A stretch of DNA of 37,731 nucleotides from an uncultured Clostridia bacterium (GTDB lineage: Bacteria; Bacillota; Clostridia; Oscillospirales; Acutalibacteraceae): positions 1 through 37,731 of the forward strand of contig CANPXD010000010.1 of NCBI GenBank assembly GCA_947585615.1, written 5' to 3'. Position numbers and translations under genes: made by a program. Every line of letters begins with the position of its first letter. The stretch's first letter is position 1. A model generated the notes under the pieces. That model made no database searches. It worked only from the letters and a program-made list of their open reading frames with translations, and was not told the origin of the DNA. Below, piece after piece: positions 1 through 7,257 of this stretch.

Positions 1-1
1 C

Positions 2-292
2 GGCATTCCACTTGCGTTACTCGGAATATTCTTTGCTTTTGAGCCTTTGATTTATGTGGGAATTGCACTTTACGGAGCTGTCGCTCTTTTTCAGCTTATA
101 ACTCTGCCTGTAGAGTTTAACGCTTCGGCACGCGCTCTTAGAATAATTGATGAGCACGGCTTTCTTGCAGGTGATGAATATAAGGGCGCAAAAAAGGTTC
201 TCACGGCTGCCGCTCTGACATATGTTGCCGCGCTTGTTTCAGCGCTTGCAACCCTTCTAAGGTTGCTGCTTGTTGCAAACAGAAGAAGATGA
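2..292 (+). CDS. YugP-like membrane zinc metallopeptidase, C-terminal part only
   Basis: This is the C-terminal end of a membrane protein whose start lies before the window; the frame is open from base 2. The visible 96 residues include the signature stretch LPVEFNASARAL, followed by a segment ending in a hydrophobic helix (ALTYVAALVSALATLLRLLL) and a basic tail. That layout is typical of the YugP/DUF2268-neighbour family of neutral zinc metallopeptidases of Firmicutes. The HExxH zinc site would be upstream and cannot be seen, so activity cannot be judged here. Two hydrophobic stretches support an integral membrane location. The stop codon overlaps the start of rsmB by four bases (ATGA), so the two are likely co-transcribed and translationally coupled. 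Confidence 0.8.
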   Translation, partial: GIPLALLGIFFAFEPLIYVGIALYGAVALFQLITLPVEFNASARALRIIDEHGFLAGDEYKGAKKVLTAAALTYVAALVSALATLLRLLLVANRRR

Positions 293-1524
293 AAAGTTCA
301 AGACAACTCGCATTTGAAATATTATATAGAATATTTTACAGTGACGCCTATTCAAATCTTGCTGTTGATTCAGCAATATCAGACATAAAGGATGGCAAGG
401 CATTTATTACAAGGCTTGTATACGGTGTTGTTGAGCGCAGAATAACGCTTGATAAAATCATTTCCGATTTTTGCAGTGCTCCGAAGCCTAAGGTTTTTGT
501 TATTTTGAGAATGGGTGTTTATCAGCTCCTTTTTATGGATAAAGTGTCGTCTGCTGCGGCAATTAACGAGAGTGTTCAGCTTGCAAGGAGAAACGGTCTC
601 GGATACTACTCAGGTCTTATCAATGCCGTTTTGAGAAAAATTGACGGAGAAAAAATAGACGTTGATGCCATAGATGATAAAAGTATAAAGTATTCTGTTC
701 CGGAAAACCTTATCAAAATGTGGAACAAGGCATACGGAGAGAAAACGGTCGACCGTTTTCTGCCTTGTTTGAATGGCGGCGCACCGTTGTTTGCTGTCCC
801 GAATCCGTTATTTGTTAATGCGGGTGAACTTCTGATCGAGCTTGAGAATTGCGGTATAAGGGGCACGCTGAAAGACTCGGTGGTAATGATTGAATCTGCA
901 CCCAATCTGTGTAGCTGTGATGTATTTTGCAAGGGCCATTTTCATATTCAGGATTTATCATGCTATCAGGCGGTTCATGCGCTCCGATTAAATGAAAACG
1001 ACACTGTAATTGATGTTTGTTCCGCCCCGGGAGGCAAGGCGTTTACGGTAGCAGGCTTGATGGGGAACAGCGGCAAAATATTTGCACTTGACATTTATGA
1101 ACACAGAGTAAAGCTTATCAAAAAAGGTGCCGAAAGGCTTGGCTTCACATCCGTTATTCCTATGGTAAATGATGCCCGCGTGTATAACAACAGTCTTCCA
1201 AAGGCGGATAAGGTAATTTGTGACGTTCCTTGCAGCGGCTTCGGAATTATAAGAAGAAAGCCGGAAATAAGGTATAAAAATCTTGATGATATAAAAGAAT
1301 TGCCGTTAATACAGTATGAAATACTTAAAACTTCTTCCGAATATGTTAAGCAGGGCGGTAAAATTTTATATTCAACCTGTACGCTTAACAAACGGGAAAA
1401 CGAGGCTGTTGTTAAACGCTTTTTGGAGCGGAACAGCGGATTTTCAGTATCTGAAATCAAAACGATTTTTCCGTCGGAATCAAGCGGTGACGGTTTCTTT
1501 TACGCGGTTATCGAAAGGGATTAA
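289..1524 (+). CDS. rsmB: 16S rRNA (cytosine(967)-C(5))-methyltransferase RsmB
   Basis: The 411-residue protein has the two-part RsmB/Sun layout: an N-terminal NusB-like helical RNA-binding domain (about residues 1-130) and a C-terminal Rossmann-type methyltransferase. The SAM-binding motif DVCSAPGGK lies near residue 243. The catalytic-loop motif DVPCSGFG lies near residue 310, and YSTCTLNKRENE, which holds the second conserved cysteine, near residue 360. Both cysteines expected of RNA m5C methyltransferases are present. Known role: it methylates C967 of 16S rRNA in the cytoplasm. The start overlaps the preceding stop by four bases, and rlmN begins directly after the stop codon. This reproduces the yloM-yloN order seen upstream of prpC-prkC in Bacillus. 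Confidence 0.95.
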   Translation: MKSSRQLAFEILYRIFYSDAYSNLAVDSAISDIKDGKAFITRLVYGVVERRITLDKIISDFCSAPKPKVFVILRMGVYQLLFMDKVSSAAAINESVQLARRNGLGYYSGLINAVLRKIDGEKIDVDAIDDKSIKYSVPENLIKMWNKAYGEKTVDRFLPCLNGGAPLFAVPNPLFVNAGELLIELENCGIRGTLKDSVVMIESAPNLCSCDVFCKGHFHIQDLSCYQAVHALRLNENDTVIDVCSAPGGKAFTVAGLMGNSGKIFALDIYEHRVKLIKKGAERLGFTSVIPMVNDARVYNNSLPKADKVICDVPCSGFGIIRRKPEIRYKNLDDIKELPLIQYEILKTSSEYVKQGGKILYSTCTLNKRENEAVVKRFLERNSGFSVSEIKTIFPSESSGDGFFYAVIERD

Positions 1525-2559
1525 ATGAAAATAGATATTAAATCATTAAGCTTTGACGAACTTAAAAATGAAATAATATCTCTCGGTCATCCGTCATTCA
1601 GAGCCTCACAGATTTTTGAATGGCTTCATCGGCACGGTGTTTCTTCTTTCGGTGTAATGAGCAATCTTTCCAAAAATCTGAGGACGCGGCTCGGCGATCA
1701 ATTTGAAATTCGCTGCTGTGAAATTGAGGAAAAATACGTATCGGCAATTGACGGAACAGTTAAATATCTTTTCAGGTTGTATGACGGCGAATACATAGAA
1801 TCTGTTATTATGAGGTATAAATACGGATATACGATATGCGTCTCTTCTCAGGTAGGCTGCCGTATGGGCTGCACATTCTGCGCATCCACGATTGCCGGAT
1901 ATAAGCGAAATCTTACGGCCGGAGAAATTGAAAGTCAGATACACAGTGCTCAGGCAGACTTGGGAATAAGAATTTCAAACGTTGTTCTTATGGGAATAGG
2001 TGAACCCCTTGACAATTATGAAAATCTTTTGCGGTTTTTTGAAAATGTAAACAGTGTAAACGGACTTAATATCTCAATGAGAAGCATCACAGTGTCAACT
2101 TGCGGCATAGTTGAGCGTATATATGATTTAATGGAGAAAAAAATACCTGTAACCTTGACGGTTTCTCTGCACGCTCCAAATGATGAAATTAGAAGCCGGA
2201 CAATGCCGATAAATAAGAAATGGGGCATAGATGAATTAATCAAGGCGTGCCGAAAATATGCAGATGTAACGAAAAGAAGAGTATCATTTGAATATACATT
2301 GATAAAAGGCGTGAACGATATGCCCGACTGCGCTAAGGAACTTGCTCAAAGGCTGAAAGGAATGCTCTGCCATGTCAATCTTATACCTGTCAACGCTGTT
2401 CTTGAGTGTGGCAACAAGCCGTCTGACAGCGAGAGCATATATAAATTTGCTGAAATATTGAAAAAGGCAGGAATTAATGTTACAATAAGAAGAACGCTGG
2501 GAAGCGACATTAACGCATCATGCGGGCAGCTTCGCAGAAAAAGAAACGGGGTGAAGTAA
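1525..2559 (+). CDS. rlmN: Dual-specificity 23S rRNA / tRNA adenine-C2 methyltransferase RlmN
   Basis: This 344-residue radical-SAM enzyme carries the cluster motif CxxxCxxC at Cys112, Cys116 and Cys119 (GCRMGCTFCAS). Near the C terminus Cys333 (NASCGQL) corresponds to the cysteine that is transiently methylated in this family. The motif GIGEPLDNYENLL and a block of conserved substrate-binding residues lie between them. Known role: it methylates A2503 of 23S rRNA and A37 of certain tRNAs. The ATG follows the rsmB stop with no gap and is preceded by AAAGGGA inside the rsmB end. Length and motif order are normal, with no sign of the Cfr resistance subgroup in the neighbourhood, so RlmN is preferred over Cfr. 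Confidence 0.95.
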   Translation: MKIDIKSLSFDELKNEIISLGHPSFRASQIFEWLHRHGVSSFGVMSNLSKNLRTRLGDQFEIRCCEIEEKYVSAIDGTVKYLFRLYDGEYIESVIMRYKYGYTICVSSQVGCRMGCTFCASTIAGYKRNLTAGEIESQIHSAQADLGIRISNVVLMGIGEPLDNYENLLRFFENVNSVNGLNISMRSITVSTCGIVERIYDLMEKKIPVTLTVSLHAPNDEIRSRTMPINKKWGIDELIKACRKYADVTKRRVSFEYTLIKGVNDMPDCAKELAQRLKGMLCHVNLIPVNAVLECGNKPSDSESIYKFAEILKKAGINVTIRRTLGSDINASCGQLRRKRNGVK

Positions 2560-3288
2560 TTGAAAATAGTTGCAAAAACCGACAAGGGTCGGGTAAGAGA
2601 ATCTAATCAGGACGCCTATGCTGTTGGAGAATTTCCCGATGAGGTCGCGTGGGCAGTCGTCTGTGACGGCATGGGAGGTGCAGCAGGAGGAAATATAGCC
2701 TCCGCGCTTGCAGTAAAAGTGATCAGCGATAAAATCAATGCTTCATACAGAGAAAATATGAGAGATTCCTCAATCAGAAATATGCTTGATTCCGCATTAA
2801 CTGCGGCAAACATAGAGGTTTATGATCTTGCTGACGCCAAGCCGGAGTTAAGGGGTATGGGAACAACAGTTGTTTGTGTTGTCGTCAAAAACGGCATTGC
2901 ATTCATTGCCCATGCGGGAGACAGCCGCGCATATGTCTATAATAACGACAGCCTCAGGCAGGTAACTGCTGACCACAGCATTGTTCAGAATCTTATTGAC
3001 AGCGGTAAAATTACGAAAGAAGAAGCTGAGCGTCACCCTAATAAAAATATTATAACTCGCGCAATCGGCGTGGATAAGGGAATTGAAATTGATTTTGACG
3101 AGGTTGAACTCGATGACGATGAAATTCTTATACTTTGTACCGACGGACTTACTAACTACGTTTCAGATGACGAAATGATAAGCGAGGTAAGCGACGGAAG
3201 ATATTATGCTTTTGCTGAAAGATTGATTAATAAGGCTAATAATAACGGCGGCGGAGATAATGTTACAGTCGTTGCCATTGCTAAATAA
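2560..3288 (+). CDS. prpC: PP2C-family serine/threonine phosphatase PrpC (Stp)
   Basis: The 242-residue cytoplasmic phosphatase starts with TTG at 2560, directly after the rlmN stop, with GGGGTGA upstream. PP2C metal-binding motifs are in the expected order: RESNQDAY near residue 12, CDGMGGAAGG near 36, GDSRAYVY near 120, CTDGLTNYVSDDE near 190 and GGDNVTVV near 230. All the metal-coordinating aspartates can be seen. Its family removes phosphates placed by the PASTA kinase encoded next, so the pair sets the phosphorylation state of cell-wall and translation targets. An alternative start further in is unlikely, because residues 1-15 already match the family (KTDKGRVRESNQDA). Confidence 0.95.
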   Translation: MKIVAKTDKGRVRESNQDAYAVGEFPDEVAWAVVCDGMGGAAGGNIASALAVKVISDKINASYRENMRDSSIRNMLDSALTAANIEVYDLADAKPELRGMGTTVVCVVVKNGIAFIAHAGDSRAYVYNNDSLRQVTADHSIVQNLIDSGKITKEEAERHPNKNIITRAIGVDKGIEIDFDEVELDDDEILILCTDGLTNYVSDDEMISEVSDGRYYAFAERLINKANNNGGGDNVTVVAIAK

Positions 3289-3304
3289 TCGGGGTATCGG
3301 TTTT

Positions 3305-5293
3305 ATGGAAAATTATGTTGGAAAAAGATTGGACGGCAGATATGAAATACAGGAGATTATCGGTGTCGGCGGTATGTCGGTCGTTTATAAAGCCTACGAT
3401 AATGTTGATGACAGAATAGTTGCCGTTAAAATTCTTAAGGACGAATTTGCGAGTGATGATGATTTTGTCAGAAGATTTAAGAATGAATCAAAGGCGATCG
3501 CAGTATTGTCGCATCCGAATATTGTCAAGGTCTATGATGTGAGCTTTGGTGAAAAGCTGCAATACATAGTCATGGAGTATGTGGACGGCATCACCCTCAA
3601 AGAGTATATTCAAAAACAGGGCACTATAACTTGGAACGACGCTGTTTTCTTTATATCCCAGATTTTAAAGGCTCTCCAGCACGCTCACGATAAGGGAATC
3701 GTTCACCGCGACATCAAGCCGCAGAATATTATTTTATTGCCCACGGGAAATATCAAGGTAACCGATTTCGGTATAGCAAGGTTTTCAAGAACCGAAACGC
3801 GTACGCTTACGGAAAATGCAATCGGCTCGGTTCACTATATTTCTCCTGAGCAGGCAAAGGGCGAATTTACCGATGAAAGAGCAGATATTTATTCACTGGG
3901 TGTTGTTTTCTATGAATTGCTCGCCGGCGTGGTGCCTTTTGAAGCGGACAGCGCGGTTTCCGTTGCTTTGAAACAAGTTAATGAAGAACCCGAAAGACTT
4001 ACACGGATTAATCCTGATATACCGCTCGGTATTGAGCAGATTTGTATGCACGCTATGCAGAAAAATCCTCTTGAAAGGTATCAGACGGCAACAGAAATGC
4101 TGCTTGACCTTGAGGAGGTAATAAAAAATCCGAATGCAACATTTGACTATACTTATTATGTTGATAAGCAGCCAACTAAATATGTTTTTAGGGAAGAGGA
4201 TAATTACAAGGCGAACGAATATAGCGATAATTATGAGGAATTTTATGAGCCGGAACCGAATAATAAACGCAGAATAATTTTCGCAACTGTTATAGGTCTC
4301 ATTTTTCTCGCCGCCGCAATAGTCGGGATCGTTATTTGGTTGACTCAGGGAGTAAACGCCGATTCTGTTACGCTTTCAAATTATTTAGGTCAGTCCTACG
4401 ATATGCTTATTTCCGCGGATAACAATGATTTGGTTTTTATTGCAAATTATGAGCAGTCACCTGACCATGATCCCGGAACGATTCTCGCACAGGTACCCGA
4501 GGCGGGAACAAAAGTTATCAAGGGAACTACGGTCAATCTTACGGTTGCGGCCTCTGAGGAGGATATTTCCGTACCGAACTGCTATGAAATGAGCCTTGAT
4601 GTTGCTAAAGAACAGCTTGCAAGAGAAGGGCTGACAAATGTTAAAATTGCCGAAGTATCAAGCGAAACTATAGAGGAAGGCTATGTTGTATATTCGGAAC
4701 CTAAAGCCTTTTCCATTGTTTCCAAGGACAGAGAGATAACCCTTTATGTTTCAACAGGTCCGTCAACAACTGTTATTGAAAAAATTAAAGTTCCTGATGT
4801 TACGGGTCTTTCGCAGAGTGACGCAAAGGCGTTTCTTAAAAAGGCGGGCTTTAATAATGTCAATGTTTCAACGAAAGACAGTACTGTTCAAAAAGGGATC
4901 GTTTTGTCACAGTCTCCCACATATGGTGAAAGCATAAAGGCTGATTCATCAATCACCATTGTTGTTTCTACAGGCTACACAACCACTGCCGCGCCCGAAA
5001 CGTATACAATAACGCTGAGCATTACTCTTCCGAATTGTTTTGACGCGGCTAAAGCTTCCAACGCAAGGGATAATCTTGTTATAACCGTGAACGGAGAGCA
5101 ATACTCAAAAAGACAGGTCACCCTTGACGGCAGCACAGTGGAAATCGCAATCGAGGGTGAAAGCGGCACGGATCAGAAAGTTGTTGTTTCTATTGAGGGC
5201 ATTGGGGCAAGCTCCAATTATGACTTTAAGCTGAATCAGAATAAAAACAGGTCTGTTGATTTCAGTGAATACTCCGACAATAATCAGGAGTGA
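3305..5293 (+). CDS. prkC: PASTA-domain serine/threonine protein kinase PrkC
   Basis: The 662-residue membrane kinase is chosen to start at ATG 3305, because MENYVGKRLDGRYE is the usual beginning; the frame is open further upstream, into prpC. Kinase features are the glycine loop GVGGMS at 20-25, Lys42, the catalytic loop HRDIKPQN at 134-141 and DFG at 154-156. A single membrane helix follows near residue 320 (GLIFLAAAIVGIVIWL). Outside are about three PASTA repeats (near 350-425, 430-500 and 505-570), then a threonine-rich linker and a roughly 90-residue beta-type tail that I do not recognise. Known role: it senses muropeptides or lipid II and phosphorylates targets, including during spore germination. 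It lies in one operon with prpC and rsgA. Confidence 0.95.
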   Translation: MENYVGKRLDGRYEIQEIIGVGGMSVVYKAYDNVDDRIVAVKILKDEFASDDDFVRRFKNESKAIAVLSHPNIVKVYDVSFGEKLQYIVMEYVDGITLKEYIQKQGTITWNDAVFFISQILKALQHAHDKGIVHRDIKPQNIILLPTGNIKVTDFGIARFSRTETRTLTENAIGSVHYISPEQAKGEFTDERADIYSLGVVFYELLAGVVPFEADSAVSVALKQVNEEPERLTRINPDIPLGIEQICMHAMQKNPLERYQTATEMLLDLEEVIKNPNATFDYTYYVDKQPTKYVFREEDNYKANEYSDNYEEFYEPEPNNKRRIIFATVIGLIFLAAAIVGIVIWLTQGVNADSVTLSNYLGQSYDMLISADNNDLVFIANYEQSPDHDPGTILAQVPEAGTKVIKGTTVNLTVAASEEDISVPNCYEMSLDVAKEQLAREGLTNVKIAEVSSETIEEGYVVYSEPKAFSIVSKDREITLYVSTGPSTTVIEKIKVPDVTGLSQSDAKAFLKKAGFNNVNVSTKDSTVQKGIVLSQSPTYGESIKADSSITIVVSTGYTTTAAPETYTITLSITLPNCFDAAKASNARDNLVITVNGEQYSKRQVTLDGSTVEIAIEGESGTDQKVVVSIEGIGASSNYDFKLNQNKNRSVDFSEYSDNNQE

Positions 5294-5306
5294 TTATGGG
5301 TACTGT

Positions 5307-6191
5307 ATGCAAAAGGGAAAGATAATTAAAGGTATTGGCGGCTTCTACTATGTGGAGGCCGCCGGAACGGTTTATGAGTGCAGGGCACGCGGCTCGTTCA
5401 GAAAAATGAATATTACGCCTCTTGTAGGTGATGATGTCGAATTTTCGGTAAACACAAATTCCGAAAACAGGATAGAAAATATATTGCCGCGAAGAAATTT
5501 TCTTATTAGACCACCGCTTGCGAATCTTGACAGACTGTTTATTATATCTTCAACTGTTGAACCTGAAATCAATACTTATATAATCGACAGGTTTATTGCT
5601 ATAGCCGAGCATAAAAAAATTGAGCCGATTGTTGTGTTTACGAAATCGGATTTAAGCGACAGTTATAAAAAGTATGTTGAAATATATGTAAGTTCAGGCT
5701 TCAAAACGGTTGTCTGCAGCAATCCGGATAAAGTGGGCGCTGAAGAAATCAGGGCGCTTCTTAAGGACGGAATTTCCGCGTTTACAGGCAATACCGGTGT
5801 AGGCAAATCCTCTTTGCTTAACGCTGTTGACGGAAGCCTTAAACTTGCAACAGGGGAAACGAGCAGAAAGCTCGGAAGAGGCAGACATACAACAAGGCAC
5901 TGTGAGTTGTTTAAGATAAACGGCGGTTATATTGCCGATACACCGGGTTTTTCCTCGCTTGATTTAGATAAATGCGAACGGATAAAGAAAGAGGAATTGT
6001 TCGGCTGTTTTCGTGAATTTGAGCCGTATTTCGGTCAGTGCAAGTTTTCCACGTGCGCGCATATAAATGAAAAAGGCTGCGCGGTTTGTGAAGCCGTCAG
6101 AAACGGTTTTATTCAAGAGAGCAGGCATAACAGCTATGTTAATATGTATAATGATGTTAAGGATTTAAAGGAATGGGAAATGAAAAAATAG
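5307..6191 (+). CDS. rsgA: Ribosome small-subunit biogenesis GTPase RsgA
   Basis: The 294-residue protein has the circularly permuted GTPase order diagnostic of RsgA/YloQ/YjeQ: an N-terminal OB fold (about 1-65), then the G4 motif TKSD, then the P-loop GNTGVGKSSLLNAV, then DTPGFSS. A C-terminal zinc knuckle follows (CKFSTCAHINEKGC). Known role: late 30S maturation, with GTPase activity stimulated by the small subunit. ATG 5307 gives MQKGKIIKG, the usual start; the AGGAG at 5286-5290 is rather far upstream (16 bases), so initiation probably relies on coupling to prkC. In Bacillus rpe follows this gene; here thiN overlaps its end instead. Confidence 0.93.
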   Translation: MQKGKIIKGIGGFYYVEAAGTVYECRARGSFRKMNITPLVGDDVEFSVNTNSENRIENILPRRNFLIRPPLANLDRLFIISSTVEPEINTYIIDRFIAIAEHKKIEPIVVFTKSDLSDSYKKYVEIYVSSGFKTVVCSNPDKVGAEEIRALLKDGISAFTGNTGVGKSSLLNAVDGSLKLATGETSRKLGRGRHTTRHCELFKINGGYIADTPGFSSLDLDKCERIKKEELFGCFREFEPYFGQCKFSTCAHINEKGCAVCEAVRNGFIQESRHNSYVNMYNDVKDLKEWEMKK

Positions 6192-6805
6192 GTTGTAAGA
6201 TTGTTTCCGGCGCGCCCGACGGGAATATTGATTATTTAAGAATTAAGTTAAGCGGAAATCCGTTTGTTATTGCCGCTGATTCCGGATACGTGAATTGCCT
6301 GAAGGCAGGCGTAATTCCCGATTTGATTATCGGAGACTTTGATTCCTCCGAAATGCCGTCATTGAAAACGGAAATAATTAAGCTTCCTGTTGAAAAAGAT
6401 GATACCGACACATTTTACTGTGTCAAGGAAGCTGTCAGACGAGGGTTCGTAGATATTGAGATACTATGCGCAATCGGGGACAGAGCAGACCACAATTACT
6501 CAAATATGCTCTGCCTTGAATATTGCAGGCAAAATAAAGTTAAATGTGCTATTTCAAATAAAAAAAATAAAATAATGCTTGTTGATGACTGTATTTGTAT
6601 TGATGACAGCGAATACAAATATTTTTCCGTGTTTTCTTTTTCCCGCCATGCTTACGGTGTGTCAATAGAAGGCGCGTACTATAAAGCGGATAATATCGAT
6701 ATGAATTATTATGATAATTTCGGGCAGAGCAATCATTTTTGCGGTGCTCCGGCTAAAATTTCAGTCAAAAAGGGAAATCTTCTTGTAATTCAGAGTAACG
6801 ATTGA
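6173..6805 (+). CDS. thiN: Thiamine pyrophosphokinase
   Basis: This 210-residue enzyme transfers pyrophosphate from ATP to thiamine to make thiamine diphosphate. Recognisable motifs are ADSGYVNC near residue 37, GDFDSSE near 54, KDDTDTFYCVKEA near 73 and GDRADHNYSNM near 103. These are the ATP/metal site and thiamine-site signatures of the family. A C-terminal beta domain (about 130-210) is also present. ATG 6173 lies inside the end of rsgA (19-base overlap). An AAGGA about nine bases upstream is the likely ribosome site, and an in-frame stop just upstream at 6158 rules out a much longer form. Position directly before spoVM matches the Bacillus order. Confidence 0.93.
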   Translation: MGNEKIGCKIVSGAPDGNIDYLRIKLSGNPFVIAADSGYVNCLKAGVIPDLIIGDFDSSEMPSLKTEIIKLPVEKDDTDTFYCVKEAVRRGFVDIEILCAIGDRADHNYSNMLCLEYCRQNKVKCAISNKKNKIMLVDDCICIDDSEYKYFSVFSFSRHAYGVSIEGAYYKADNIDMNYYDNFGQSNHFCGAPAKISVKKGNLLVIQSND

Positions 6806-6857
6806 ATATTTTTTTCATATCATATAGTAAATGCAGCAAAAAAGAGGTGCTTTTGAT

Positions 6858-7001
6858 ATGAAAAAGATGTGCCGCAGAGATTTTCTCTGGATCGCTTTTG
6901 GCGTAGGGTGTGTAGCGGCTATCTGTCTGCCCTCAACATGGCTTATTAGAATACTTGCTGTTGCGGTAATTGTTCTCGGCATCATTTGCTGCAAAAAATG
7001 A
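6858..7001 (+). CDS. 47-residue membrane peptide between thiN and spoVM
   Basis: A short reading frame with ATG at 6858 is preceded by GAGGTG eight bases upstream. It encodes a basic, cysteine-rich N terminus (MKKMCRRDF), a hydrophobic stretch with GVGCVAAICLP, a Pro-Ser-Thr-Trp turn and a second hydrophobic stretch ending in CCKK. That suggests a hairpin of two short membrane helices or one long helix. Five cysteines in 47 residues is high for this genome. The strong ribosome site, tidy stop and placement only 15 bases before the spoVM-like gene make it very likely real. I do not recognise a named family. It may be produced with SpoVM during sporulation, but this is inference. Confidence 0.7.
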   Translation: MKKMCRRDFLWIAFGVGCVAAICLPSTWLIRILAVAVIVLGIICCKK

Positions 7002-7016
7002 TTTGGAGGGAATTAC

Positions 7017-7100
7017 TTGAAAGTTGTAATTGTAAAACCGTCGAAATTCATGGCGCCCATAATGAGATTGATTTTTAAAATAAAAAAGGTTAATTACTGA
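7017..7100 (+). CDS. spoVM: SpoVM-like stage V sporulation peptide (27 residues, TTG start)
   Basis: The TTG at 7017 follows GGAGGG (7005-7010) by six bases. The peptide begins MKVVIVKPSKFMAPIMRL and ends IFKIKKVNY. Aligned without gaps to the 26-residue B. subtilis SpoVM as I remember it, it shares Lys2, Lys7, Lys10, Phe11, Ile15 and Arg17 and the amphipathic, basic-ended pattern. The helix-kinking proline is at position 8 rather than 9, with another at 14. Known role: SpoVM binds the convex forespore membrane and anchors SpoIVA. Gene order supports the call strongly: thiN precedes it, as in Bacillus, and sipL-spoIVA follow. It is too short for most gene finders. Confidence 0.85.
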   Translation: MKVVIVKPSKFMAPIMRLIFKIKKVNY

Positions 7101-7107
7101 CATACTT

Positions 7108-7156
7108 CAGAACGCTCCGTAAAATTGCTCGGGATTTTACGGAGCGTTCTGTTATA
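7108..7156 (+). terminator. Hairpin terminator after spoVM
   Basis: A perfect 18-base inverted repeat pairs 7108-7125 (CAGAACGCTCCGTAAAAT) with 7134-7151 around an eight-base loop. The following bases, TTATATTATT, are T-rich but interrupted, so termination may be partial. It separates the thiN-spoVM transcript from the sipL-spoIVA unit. Confidence 0.75.
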
Positions 7157-7180
7157 TTATTGCCAAGAACTGCATATGCT
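7152..7180 (+). promoter_or_regulatory. Probable sigma-E-type (mother cell) promoter for sipL-spoIVA
   Basis: TTATATT at 7152-7158 and CATATGCT at 7173-7180 are separated by 14 bases. This resembles the sigma-E consensus (a -35 with ATATT and a -10 of the form CATAcanT). It lies 78 bases before the sipL start, just after the hairpin that closes the previous unit. Sigma-E control of spoIVA is established in Bacillus; here it is inferred from the sequence match. Confidence 0.55.
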
Positions 7181-7257
7181 TTATCAGTAAGGCTGAAAGC
7201 AGGCGAAACACCGTCAAAAGTTTGCCGCGCCGACCTAAATACCAAAGGAGTACTGCT

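Noticed and set aside
3260-3304. Upstream extension of prkC into prpC
   Set aside because: The extra 15 residues have no family match and lack a ribosome site; ATG 3305 gives the standard kinase N terminus.
6804-6829. GAATATT and CATATAGTA before the 47-residue peptide, resembling sigma-E -35 and sigma-K -10 elements
   Set aside because: The two elements are only ten bases apart, too close for one promoter. I did not list it, though CATATAGTA alone might matter.
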